Shown here: positions 1 to 7,381 of the stretch, piece after piece
How positions within the stretch are numbered: position 1 is the first letter of the stretch
Layout of the letters: each line of letters opens with the position of its first letter
From: Chlamydiales bacterium
GTDB taxonomy: Bacteria; Chlamydiota; Chlamydiia; Chlamydiales; FEN-1388
DNA: 12,814 nucleotides
Direction of reading: 5' to 3'
Assembly: GCA_021372185.1 (NCBI GenBank)
Contig: JAJFUY010000357.1
Span: 1 to 12,814, forward strand
Translations under genes and position numbers: made by a program
The notes under the pieces: model-generated
Seen by the model: the letters and a program-made list of their open reading frames with translations, nothing else
Database searches by the model: none
What the model was told of the DNA's origin: nothing

Positions 1-1936
1 TGGCATCTTCAATACCATAGACAGCGTTTGCTGTAATCTCGTTATTCTCAAAAAGGTTTGAGACGGTGTTAGCACCTCGTACAAGAATTCCAACGCCGTT
101 ACCTTTGAGAATACAGTTTAGCACCGAAGATGATGTGGTACCATTTTCAAATGAAACCCCTGCACCAATACCAGGATTGGATGTGTTGACATTACCCTCA
201 GCAATGCAGCCATCGATTATGATTTGATTTGGGTTAACGACAATAGTAGTAGGCGGATTTTCTCCTACAAGAAAGCCGGCTACTGTGGTCCCTTCAAAAT
301 CACAGGAATGATTGAGGCTGGTACAGTTTTTATAGACGATATTAGCAAAATAGCCACCTTCAGGGAATATGCTCGCATAAAAACCGCCAACCTTTGTAGG
401 TGTTCCACCAGGTTGTGCATTATTGGCGATTGCTACGCAATCTTCAAAGAGCACGTTTGAGGCATTATCGCAGTCAAAACCAATTGAACCGCCGCCACCA
501 CCATTTTGATCGATGCTGTAGTTAGAGTTGCCTTCTGCTGAGCAATTTTTAAGGATGCATGAGCTCACGCTGTTAATGTCAAAGCCTACGCAAGCTCCAC
601 CTGAAAGCCCAGTATCACTTGTGGCAAGGTTAAAGTTTGCCGCACAATTATTTACCTCAATATTAGATTGAGCCACTTGAATGCCGGTACAGAATTTTCG
701 CAAATCTAGGTTCTCTGATTGGGCTACATTAAAGTTCCCTTGAGAATTGGTTAAAACTCCACCATCAACAAAATAAATGGCTATTCCTACCGAAAATGAC
801 CGTTCTATAGTTGGGAAATTGGATACATTTTCATTTCCCTGGCAATCCTTCAGCACTAGGCTTGTACCGAATACAGGGATAATTCCAAGAGCTTGCGACC
901 CTGTATTTTTAATACTCGCACATCCTTCGATGATGGCGTTATTAAAGAAGTTTACCTCAATACCCTCGGTAAATCCTGTATCAGGATCTGAGCTATTTGA
1001 ATGAGATAAGCAGTTTTTGATAAGGAGATTGTCTGTAAAGAACGTAGAGATAGCCTCAGTGTCTAATAAAGAGGTAATTCCCGATGTTTCACAGTCCTGA
1101 ATCACGCAGTCTGTTGTGCCATATACACCAATGCCAGAACGGGCATTAAAGGGCTGTAAGTCCGATGCTGTCGTGATTTTGCCGCAGTCATTTACGATGA
1201 TGTGTTCGATGACAATGCCGTGGTGGTCATCTGGCGAAAGGTTGTCGCTTTTTACAATCACGCCGTTGTTAGAGAAGTTATGTATGCGTCCATTTTTTAT
1301 GGTTACAAAGTTATAGCCTGACTCTACAACGATGGCAGTGGTGTTATCAAATGCATCAAAAGTCTTGGGGCATTGTGACAGTACGTGCGTGCTTAAATCT
1401 AGGATTACGTCATCAGATGCAATTGTAATAGCTGGCACATTGTCGTAGTGGGGTTTATAGGCTACATTTTCTGATAGGCAGTAGTAGCCAGGGCGTGTGA
1501 TTACAACACCTTTTTTGCCAAAATGGCTGCAGTTTAGAACGTATTTTTTAAGGCAAACACCGTCGTGGTGATGTTTGTGAGACTTTTTTGATTCATGCTG
1601 TCTATGAAATGCCTGAGCATGTGGCGAATTTGTTTTTTTTGTAAGAGGCTTTCTTTTGGGAGCAATATGGTTTTTTACTTTGTCATATGCTTTAGAAACG
1701 CTTTCTGGAAGCTGTTTTCCAGCACTTGCTGAAGTTTCATACCAGGTAAGAAACTTCTCAAACTTTGCTGTAGGGATGTTTGAAATGCGTTCATTTTTAT
1801 CATTTTGAACATCTTGCGGCTTGCCAGCAACTTTAGTTTGCAGTGGTTTTTTAACCGGCTTTACAGCTGCGGCTGTTGCTGTAAAATGCCCTCCCATTCC
1901 CATACAGAGTATCCCAATAAACAGATACTTATGCAT
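1..1936 (-). CDS. Secreted right-handed parallel beta-helix repeat protein, 3' end outside window
   Basis: I translated this by hand from the reverse strand. It is open from the ATG at 1936 to the left edge (645 codons), so the C-terminus is missing. A strong AAGGAG (1945-1950) lies 8 bases before the ATG. Residues 1-24 form a likely Sec signal peptide: basic start, hydrophobic LFIGIL core, Ala-rich end. Residues 25-105 are Lys-rich and polar, and 106-124 are His-rich. From about residue 140 the protein becomes serial short beta-strand rungs, with Asn-Cys or Asp-Cys at turns followed by Asn/Gly, typical of NosD/pectate-lyase-like beta-helices. The segment with VILDLSTHVL resembles the usual first rung of such repeats. 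No catalytic residues could be assigned. It probably acts in the periplasm, outer envelope or outside the cell as an adhesin or structural protein (inference). An autotransporter domain could lie beyond the edge. Plus-strand ORFs across this region are shadows. Confidence 0.85.
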   Translation of the reverse strand, partial: MHKYLFIGILCMGMGGHFTATAAAVKPVKKPLQTKVAGKPQDVQNDKNERISNIPTAKFEKFLTWYETSASAGKQLPESVSKAYDKVKNHIAPKRKPLTKKTNSPHAQAFHRQHESKKSHKHHHDGVCLKKYVLNCSHFGKKGVVITRPGYYCLSENVAYKPHYDNVPAITIASDDVILDLSTHVLSQCPKTFDAFDNTTAIVVESGYNFVTIKNGRIHNFSNNGVIVKSDNLSPDDHHGIVIEHIIVNDCGKITTASDLQPFNARSGIGVYGTTDCVIQDCETSGITSLLDTEAISTFFTDNLLIKNCLSHSNSSDPDTGFTEGIEVNFFNNAIIEGCASIKNTGSQALGIIPVFGTSLVLKDCQGNENVSNFPTIERSFSVGIAIYFVDGGVLTNSQGNFNVAQSENLDLRKFCTGIQVAQSNIEVNNCAANFNLATSDTGLSGGACVGFDINSVSSCILKNCSAEGNSNYSIDQNGGGGGSIGFDCDNASNVLFEDCVAIANNAQPGGTPTKVGGFYASIFPEGGYFANIVYKNCTSLNHSCDFEGTTVAGFLVGENPPTTIVVNPNQIIIDGCIAEGNVNTSNPGIGAGVSFENGTTSSSVLNCILKGNGVGILVRGANTVSNLFENNEITANAVYGIEDA

Positions 1937-2009
1937 AATTTTGTCTCCTTGACAAAGATTTTTCTTGTATATTGGAGACTCTACGTTATTCATTTTATTT
2001 TGCAAACTG

Positions 2010-2043
2010 AAAAATAAAAAATGAGTTCTGGCCACATTCGGCC
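2010..2043 (-). terminator. Weak candidate terminator after the 2049-3494 gene
   Basis: On the minus strand, just past the stop codon at 2049, a short GGCC-GAATGT-GGCC hairpin (2030-2043) is followed after 8 bases by a T-rich stretch (2010-2021). The stem is only 4 bp, so termination here is uncertain. The gap to the beta-helix gene (1937-2048) is AT-rich. I saw no convincing -35/-10 pair in it. Confidence 0.25.
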
Positions 2044-2048
2044 TGTTT

Positions 2049-3494
2049 CTATTTTTGGTAGCGGGAGGTGTAGTATTGGATGAGCTCTTCAGTCAGCTCT
2101 TGGGCTTGGAGGGTGTGGAGGTCTTTTGAGGGCGTGCCTTTGTAGAGGGCTATTTCGTCTTTTAGGGTTTGTATCAGGTGGGATTCTAAGTCATCAAGTT
2201 GTACGTGTTCAAGTTCGTAGATGAAGATGAGCTGTTGTCTAAAGAGGGCGATGAGAAGTGTTTTTTCAAAGGCTGATAGGGCTCGCGGTTGAAAGCCGAG
2301 GTGTTCTGATAGCTGCATGAGGTGGATGGATACTGCGGCTTTACTAAAGGCAAATAATGCCTCATCCGTTTTGGTTATAAGCGAAAATCCAGTAGCATAC
2401 GGGTTTTGCAAAAAGCTTTCGTTGTGTTTTACAAACCACTCCTCTTGAATGCCATTTATGGGTAGAGCAATGTGTTGTTCAACTAAAAGTGCTGACTCGG
2501 GCTTGAGGTTTTGAGTGGCAAGAAGTGTATGTAATAAAGACGTAATTTCAGGGTTTTGCGCAAAAAGAACTGATCTTTTTAGGTATAAATCTTTGGCTTT
2601 TTGAAAGTATTTTCCGTTAGGCAAAAGTTCTTTTGAAAGTGCGTTTTTTTGGAGTAAAAGTGCTGCTACTTCTGGGCACATTTCAGGGCGTAAAATACAC
2701 TGCGGGAAAAGCTTTTCGTGCAGGCCCATTCCTACATACTGTAGGCTATGAGAAAAGCCTGTTTGTACAATGTGGCAGCGGCAACTAAAACTGCTTTTAA
2801 CAGGGATTGCCAAGTCTGGGTGAAAGGGGTCTCTTTGAAAAGCGCCTGTTAGGGTAATTTCTACGCCAGGAAGAGGCTGTAGAATTTGATTAAGTTGTAA
2901 GATGTTATCTTGTAAAAGATAGGCGCCCTCATCAAGTCGGTAGCTAATGGGAGTTTTTTGTATGAGCCCAATAGCTTCTGGCATTGATAGTTCATAGACG
3001 TGTTGTTCTAAAAGTAAGGACAAGGCTTTGGTGCGGAAAAGATCAAGCTCAGTCTGTTTTGGCAAGCTATAATCAGCATCGCTATTTCTTTGTACAGACT
3101 GCAACACACTGCGGATTTTGTCGGGCGTTTGTTCTTTAACGGTGATCTGGTGTGGAATATGAATTTCGTGATGAACAAGCGTAGATTTTTTGCCAAGTTT
3201 TGCAAAAAAGTGTAGTAATATATCGCCCAGTGATTCTGGGGGTTTATTTGCAACTCTCACTACTTCATTATATTTTTTAGCCGTCTCTAAAACGCGTTTT
3301 GCCAAATGACGCTCTTTTTCAGAGCCTTTTTGTAAATAAGGAGCCGCGGATGTGTATATTTTAAGGAGATCTAAAGACTTTTGGAGCGAGTCATCGCTCT
3401 CTAAAGTTTTTGGTTTTTGTTCATTGAATAAGCGCACAGTTTCAATAGCGCGCTCAATTGCCTCTAGCTTCGCAACAGTTGGGTGTGAGCACAT
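2049..3494 (-). CDS. Unknown protein, 481 aa, possibly the main part of a split gene
   Basis: I do not recognise a family. The predicted protein is soluble, rich in Leu, Gln, Glu and Lys, and mostly helical, with no signal peptide or membrane segment. A middle section (roughly residues 200-260) has more beta character and a CRCHIVQTG stretch. The ATG at 3494 lies inside the end of the preceding small ORF in another frame. The nearest SD-like sequence, AGGA, is 11 bases upstream, which is long. It lies downstream of rluB on the same strand and probably shares its transcript. By position it corresponds to the gene next to the yjbC homologue in Chlamydia (CT724), but I cannot confirm homology. 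The N-terminus may be artificial if a frameshift exists near 3464-3494. Confidence 0.75.
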   Translation of the reverse strand: MCSHPTVAKLEAIERAIETVRLFNEQKPKTLESDDSLQKSLDLLKIYTSAAPYLQKGSEKERHLAKRVLETAKKYNEVVRVANKPPESLGDILLHFFAKLGKKSTLVHHEIHIPHQITVKEQTPDKIRSVLQSVQRNSDADYSLPKQTELDLFRTKALSLLLEQHVYELSMPEAIGLIQKTPISYRLDEGAYLLQDNILQLNQILQPLPGVEITLTGAFQRDPFHPDLAIPVKSSFSCRCHIVQTGFSHSLQYVGMGLHEKLFPQCILRPEMCPEVAALLLQKNALSKELLPNGKYFQKAKDLYLKRSVLFAQNPEITSLLHTLLATQNLKPESALLVEQHIALPINGIQEEWFVKHNESFLQNPYATGFSLITKTDEALFAFSKAAVSIHLMQLSEHLGFQPRALSAFEKTLLIALFRQQLIFIYELEHVQLDDLESHLIQTLKDEIALYKGTPSKDLHTLQAQELTEELIQYYTSRYQK

Positions 3495-3637
3495 GCAGTT
3501 ATATTTCCTAATATAGGTGACTTCAGTGCTTTTATTTCCTGCCTTCTTGGAAAAGAAAGCGCCTGAAGTTCTTTTAGAAATATTTCGATTCTTTTTTCAG
3601 CGCGTGTAGAAAGTGTTTCAAGTGGTGCGTTGTCCAT
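3464..3637 (-). CDS. Small 57-codon ORF, coupled to rluB; possible N-terminal fragment of the next gene
   Basis: The ATG at 3637 follows the rluB TAA (3641-3639) by one base and has AGGTGA 8 bases upstream, so it is well placed for translational coupling. A GTG at 3649 is an alternative but has no good SD. The peptide begins MDNAPLETLSTRAEKRIEIF and is amphipathic and helical. Near its end it reads NITACAH, while the next gene's frame reads CSHPTVAKLEAIE across the same bases. The -1/+2 frame would continue the helical character smoothly, so this may be the start of a single longer protein. No slippery heptamer was seen. Alternatively it is a genuine small overlapping gene. Confidence 0.5.
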   Translation of the reverse strand: MDNAPLETLSTRAEKRIEIFLKELQALSFPRRQEIKALKSPILGNITACAHTQLLRS

Positions 3638-3638
3638 G

Positions 3639-4706
3639 TTAGTCTTCACCTAAATCATCTTCTTGATCTTCAACAGACTCGACTTTTTGAGTAGCTGTTT
3701 TAGCTGTTTTTTGTGTCTGTAACAGAAGGTCTCGCTCGCGAACAGAAAGCTCTCTAAAGTGACCTACAGGTAATTGTCCCAATACAAGGCCGCCAATGCG
3801 AATACGAGTAAGTTCTACAGTTTCAAGACCTGCTTTTTCTACAAGGCGGCGAACTTCTCGTTTACGGCCGTCACAAATTACAACTTTAATTGTTCCTCGG
3901 CGAACTTTTACGACGCTTAACGGCTTTACAAAAGAGCCCTCTACCCACATACCATCACTCATAGCAACTAGGTGCTGGTGGAGTACTTCTTTGTCAACTT
4001 TTACAAGGTATTCTTTAGGGATTTTTTTGGATGGGTGCATGATGTTGTTGGCAAACTCACCATCGTTTGTCAGAATAATTAAGCCCGATGTGTCTCTATC
4101 AAGGCGGCCTACAGTGTAGAGGCGGTAGCTTGAGCCAATAAGATCAATCGCACGTTTTTTGCCAGGAGCGTTAGAACAGATATAGCCTACAGGCTTATGC
4201 AAAACAAAGTACACCTTTTGTTCAAGCCGGATGCGCTTACCTTCATAGATGACTGTGTCTTTTTCGATATCAACCATTGTCTGAGGTATTGTGACAGTTT
4301 GACCGTTTACAGTTACAAGGCCTTGGAAGATAAGTTCTTCAGCAGCTCGTCTTGAGGCAACGCCTGCATGCGCCATTACTTTACTTAATCTTTGGGTGCC
4401 TGTTTTTTTTACGGCACTTGATTTATCAGTAGGTGACTTGTTTACACGAGGCTTGAGGGCGCTAGTTCGTTGTGCGGTTGGTCTGTCGGTGTTTGTTCTA
4501 TATGTAGTTGGTCTACTTGTAGCTGGCTTAACTGTACTTGATCTATTTGCGCCGGGCTTACTTGGACCAGATTTGTTTGCATAAGGCTTGCTTGCGTAGG
4601 GTCTGGATTCTTTAGCACCTGACACAGTTCTTTTTGGTCCGCTTCGTTTTATTGCACTTGTTTTAGAAGTGTACGGTTTTTTTTGATTTGATTTTGGAGT
4701 AGCCAC
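3639..4706 (-). CDS. rluB: RsuA/RluB-family pseudouridine synthase with a long basic N-terminal tail
   Basis: This enzyme isomerises a uridine in rRNA to pseudouridine. RluB acts on 23S and RsuA on 16S; which applies here is inferred. Residues 105-165 form an S4 RNA-binding domain (starting QRLSKVMAHAGVASRRAAEE). The catalytic domain follows, with the active-site Asp203 in GRLDRDTSGL and a C-terminal GRKREVRRL motif. Residues 2-104 are an unusual low-complexity tail rich in Lys, Arg, Ser, Thr and Pro with loose repeats such as SKPYANKSG, probably disordered and RNA-binding. I chose the GTG at 4706 (355 aa): AAGG sits 8 bases before it, and a strong promoter ends just upstream. Upstream GTG (4715) or TTG (4793) starts are possible, but the TTG would put the promoter inside the gene. 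It corresponds by order to yjbC (CT723) in Chlamydia. Confidence 0.88.
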   Translation of the reverse strand: MATPKSNQKKPYTSKTSAIKRSGPKRTVSGAKESRPYASKPYANKSGPSKPGANRSSTVKPATSRPTTYRTNTDRPTAQRTSALKPRVNKSPTDKSSAVKKTGTQRLSKVMAHAGVASRRAAEELIFQGLVTVNGQTVTIPQTMVDIEKDTVIYEGKRIRLEQKVYFVLHKPVGYICSNAPGKKRAIDLIGSSYRLYTVGRLDRDTSGLIILTNDGEFANNIMHPSKKIPKEYLVKVDKEVLHQHLVAMSDGMWVEGSFVKPLSVVKVRRGTIKVVICDGRKREVRRLVEKAGLETVELTRIRIGGLVLGQLPVGHFRELSVRERDLLLQTQKTAKTATQKVESVEDQEDDLGED

Positions 4707-4710
4707 TACA

Positions 4711-4739
4711 TTCACCTTGTTTTGCAGTAAGTATATACT
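4711..4739 (+). promoter_or_regulatory. Candidate sigma70-type promoter for gpmA-nifS-nifU
   Basis: The -35 TTCACC (4711-4716), a 17-base spacer and the -10 TATACT (4734-4739) point rightward, about 75 bases before the gpmA start. The -35 matches consensus at 4 of 6 positions. The -10 lies in the palindrome AGTATATACT (4730-4739), which also supplies the leftward -10. Confidence 0.5.
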
Positions 4740-4758
4740 ACTTTCACTCTGAATGCAA
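4730..4758 (-). promoter_or_regulatory. Sigma70-type promoter for the rluB transcript
   Basis: Reading leftward: -35 TTGCAT (4758-4753), exactly 17 bases, then -10 TATACT (4735-4730). Transcription should start near 4723, giving a leader of about 17 bases that contains the AAGG SD before the GTG start at 4706. This is the best minus-strand promoter in the window and sets the rluB start. Confidence 0.7.
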
Positions 4759-4813
4759 AATAAAGTAGACTGTGGTACGCTCAATATTTTCAAGCACCAC
4801 TAAGGAGCATGCT

Positions 4814-5497
4814 ATGAGTTATTTGATTTTACTGCGCCACGGCGAGTCCTTATGGAATAAAAAAAATCTCTTTACTGGATGGGTTGATGTGCCCCTCACT
4901 CAAAAAGGTGTTCAAGAAGCTCTTTATGCAGGAGAGATGCTCTCACATATCCCTATTGATGCTATTTACTGCTCCACATTGATCCGTAGTATTATGACGG
5001 CAATGCTGGCTATGTCTGTAAGAAAAGATAATAAAACTCCTGTTGTACAGCACTCAGAAGGTCATTTGCATTCTTGGTCAAAAATTTATTCTGAAGCCGC
5101 ATTAGCCGATGTTATCCCGGTATATTGCGCTGATGAATTAAATGAACGCATGTATGGCGAGCTTCAAGGCCTTAATAAACAAGAAACTATAGATGCCTAT
5201 GGAGAAGAACAGGTAAAATTATGGCGTAGAAGCTACGATATTAAGCCACCCAAAGGCGAAAGTTTAGAGCTCACCACCAAGCGTACAATACCTTATTTTG
5301 AAAAAACGATTCTGCCAGAGATTAAAAACGGTAAAAACGTGCTTATTTCCGCTCACGGAAACTCTTTAAGAGCATGCGTGAAGGACATTGAGGGCCTATC
5401 CAATGTTGATGTAGTTTCTCTTGAAATAGCCACAGGCGAGCCTATTATCTATGAATGGATAGATGACAATTTTGTACGTAAAGTTACGTATGAGTGA
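4814..5497 (+). CDS. gpmA: 2,3-bisphosphoglycerate-dependent phosphoglycerate mutase
   Basis: This glycolytic enzyme interconverts 3- and 2-phosphoglycerate in the cytosol via a phosphohistidine. The 227-aa length suits the compact bacterial dPGM. The N-terminal RHGESLWN carries the phosphorylated His9; FTGWVDVPLT follows directly. The mid-protein motif MYGELQGLNK corresponds to the usual RHYGxLQGLNK (His replaced by Met). The second catalytic histidine is His181 in SAHGNSLRA. The ATG at 4814 has an ideal AAGGAG (4802-4807) 6 bases upstream; an in-frame GTG at 4772 lacks support. Its stop overlaps the nifS-like start by 8 bases (ATGAGTGA), so the two are translationally coupled. Confidence 0.95.
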   Translation: MSYLILLRHGESLWNKKNLFTGWVDVPLTQKGVQEALYAGEMLSHIPIDAIYCSTLIRSIMTAMLAMSVRKDNKTPVVQHSEGHLHSWSKIYSEAALADVIPVYCADELNERMYGELQGLNKQETIDAYGEEQVKLWRRSYDIKPPKGESLELTTKRTIPYFEKTILPEIKNGKNVLISAHGNSLRACVKDIEGLSNVDVVSLEIATGEPIIYEWIDDNFVRKVTYE

Positions 5498-6605
5498 GAG
5501 AATCTATTTAGATCATGCAACGGCCTCACCGGCAGCTGCCAATGCGGTGGCAGCAAGCCTGCCCTATTTTGAAGAGGGTTTTGGGCTCTTAAGTGTGCCT
5601 TATGTGCCTGTACAAGAGGCTAAAAAGACTATTTGCGAGCTTTTTGGTGCCGGCTCTGATGATCAGTTTGTGTTTACCTCAAGTGGTGCTGAAGCCTGTA
5701 GTATTGCCATACATTCTGCCTATCAAAACCTGACAAAACTTGGAGGCAAAAACCACTTTGTGGCACGAGCCATCGATGAGGCGCCTACCGTATTATCAAT
5801 TGCAAATCTAGAAGATGAAGGCTGCTATTTAAAGCTTGCACCAATCTCTAAACGTGGTTTTGTTACGCCCGATGGCCTAATAGACGCGCTATCTCCTCGC
5901 ACAGCTGTGGTTTCGATGTCGTGGGCGTGCGGCCTAACGGGCGTTATACAGCCCCTAGAAGAAATAGCAGCCATTTGTAAAGAGCGTTCCATTTGGCTAC
6001 ATGTTGATGCTACCCACGTTGTAGGCAAGCTTAATATTGCCTTTAATGAGTTGCCAATAGATATCCTGACCTTTAGTGGGCATGGCCTCCATGCCCCTGT
6101 AGGCACAGGTGGGCTATTTGCTAAAAAGCATATTCCTTTACGTCTGAATGTATTTGCAAACCCTTTAAACATGCCTATGCTGGCTGCGCTGCAAGAAAGT
6201 TCTAGGCTTTCAATTGACACCCAAAGCCTTTATTGCACAGAAGTAGCACGACTACGCGATATGTTCGAAGAAACCATCTGCCAAATATATCCAGAAGCAC
6301 AAGTGCTTTTTAAAGACGAGGAGCGCGTGCCTAATATAACTACTATAGCCTTTGGAGGTATCTCCAATGAGCTTTTGGCATTTATCTTACATAGAAAAGG
6401 TATCTTTGCCAATATGGGCGGGGGCGCTTTTCAGCCTATTCAAAAGGTTATTGAAGCAACAGGTGCAGATTCACAAATCGCCAATACAGCCCTTTCATTT
6501 AGCATCTGGCGCGATACTCAAGAGCACGAACTAGAGCGAGCAAGCCAATTAATTGGCGAAGCAGCAAAGCGCCTAAGGCGCCTTTCCAAGGCGGTAATTA
6601 CATGA
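5490..6605 (+). CDS. NifS-like class V aminotransferase fold protein lacking catalytic residues
   Basis: The 371-aa protein has the overall order of a NifS/IscS cysteine desulfurase: YLDHATASPAA at residues 6-16, a TSSGAEA phosphate-binding loop (63-69), HVDAT with the PLP-nitrogen Asp173, then ILTFSGHGLHAPVGTGGL (192-209). The last motif normally reads S-x-H-K, with Lys forming the PLP Schiff base. Here Gly199 (codon GGC, 6084-6086) replaces it. The PLP-stacking His appears to be Glu97 and the usual Gln after the Asp is His176. The sulfur-accepting Cys loop (SSGSAC in NifS) reads NMGGGA, so Cys is Ala313. It is therefore unlikely to be an active desulfurase and may act as a partner or scaffold for the adjacent NifU-like protein. 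The reading frame is intact. Position and coupling match Chlamydia CT721. Confidence 0.85.
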   Translation: MSERIYLDHATASPAAANAVAASLPYFEEGFGLLSVPYVPVQEAKKTICELFGAGSDDQFVFTSSGAEACSIAIHSAYQNLTKLGGKNHFVARAIDEAPTVLSIANLEDEGCYLKLAPISKRGFVTPDGLIDALSPRTAVVSMSWACGLTGVIQPLEEIAAICKERSIWLHVDATHVVGKLNIAFNELPIDILTFSGHGLHAPVGTGGLFAKKHIPLRLNVFANPLNMPMLAALQESSRLSIDTQSLYCTEVARLRDMFEETICQIYPEAQVLFKDEERVPNITTIAFGGISNELLAFILHRKGIFANMGGGAFQPIQKVIEATGADSQIANTALSFSIWRDTQEHELERASQLIGEAAKRLRRLSKAVIT

Positions 6606-7375
6606 CTATTCTTTCTCACATTACCCCATTTTATTGGACTCGCTACAGTAAAAAGCTAGCCTTACGTATTGAAAACCCCTATTGCATCGGCACCTTTACA
6701 GATACTGATGCCAAAGAGCGACAGGTACATGTAGCAAGAGGCTCTAAAGGCTCTCTCAAGGACGGTGCACTCGTAGAATTTTACTGGCTAGTGGATAAAG
6801 AAGATGGCGTCATTATCGACAGCCGCTTTCAGTCATTTGGCGCCTCAAGTCTAATTGGGGCAGCAGAAGTAGTTTGTGAGCTAGTTATAGGTAGAAACTA
6901 CGACCAAGCCAAGCGCCTAACGGCCGAACTTATTGATCGACACGTGCGTGACAAGGGTGATATGGCCGCATTCCCAGAAGAGGCCTACAGTAACATCAAC
7001 TTTGTCTTAGAAGCGTTAGATAAGACTTGTGAGGATTGCCAAGGCATCCCCCTTAGTCAAACTTATGTCGTCCCACCAATTACAAGTAGAGATATCGAAA
7101 TTGTAGAAGGGGGCTATCCCGGCTGGCAGGAGCTTGGCCTAAAGCAAAAACTTGCCGTCATCGAAGAGGTAATAGCCAAAGAAATACGACCCTACATAGA
7201 ACTTGACGCCGGCGGCGTAGAAGTAATAAACCTCCTCAATGACAAAGAAGTAATCATCGCTTACCAAGGAAGCTGCACCTCCTGCTTTTCTGCCACGGGC
7301 GCAACCTTATCCTTCATCCAACAAGTACTCAGAGCAAAAATCCACCCCGACCTCGACGTAACTCCCAATCTATAA
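6602..7375 (+). CDS. NifU-like protein: degenerate IscU-like domain plus intact Nfu domain
   Basis: The start overlaps the NifS-like stop by ATGA, with AAGGCGG about 8 bases upstream. Residues 1-140 resemble IscU/NifU-N: NPYCIGTF early, DSRFQSFGASS at 73-83. The three cluster-binding cysteines of IscU appear missing: the FGCGS cysteine is Ala81, the first falls in SLKDGA, and the third in SNINFVLEAL. A CEDC pair (143-146) lies in the linker. Residues about 160-257 match an Nfu domain with its CxxC intact (Cys225, Cys228 in GSCTSC), able in principle to bind a shared [4Fe-4S] cluster. It probably delivers Fe-S clusters or acts as a redox partner rather than being a classic scaffold (inference). 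It ends 6 bases from the convergent ATPase gene, leaving no room for a separate terminator. Confidence 0.85.
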   Translation: MTILSHITPFYWTRYSKKLALRIENPYCIGTFTDTDAKERQVHVARGSKGSLKDGALVEFYWLVDKEDGVIIDSRFQSFGASSLIGAAEVVCELVIGRNYDQAKRLTAELIDRHVRDKGDMAAFPEEAYSNINFVLEALDKTCEDCQGIPLSQTYVVPPITSRDIEIVEGGYPGWQELGLKQKLAVIEEVIAKEIRPYIELDAGGVEVINLLNDKEVIIAYQGSCTSCFSATGATLSFIQQVLRAKIHPDLDVTPNL

Positions 7376-7381
7376 TGTAAG

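Noticed and set aside
224..1316. Several short plus-strand ORFs (224-460, 777-1004, 1116-1316)
   Set aside because: They lie antisense to the long continuous beta-helix frame and lack ribosome binding sites.
4707..4793. N-terminal extension of the pseudouridine synthase from a TTG at 4793
   Set aside because: It would run through a well-formed promoter; GTG 4706 has a properly spaced SD.
4772..4813. Upstream GTG start for gpmA
   Set aside because: AAGGAG is ideally placed for the ATG at 4814, and the family starts just before LILLRHGE.
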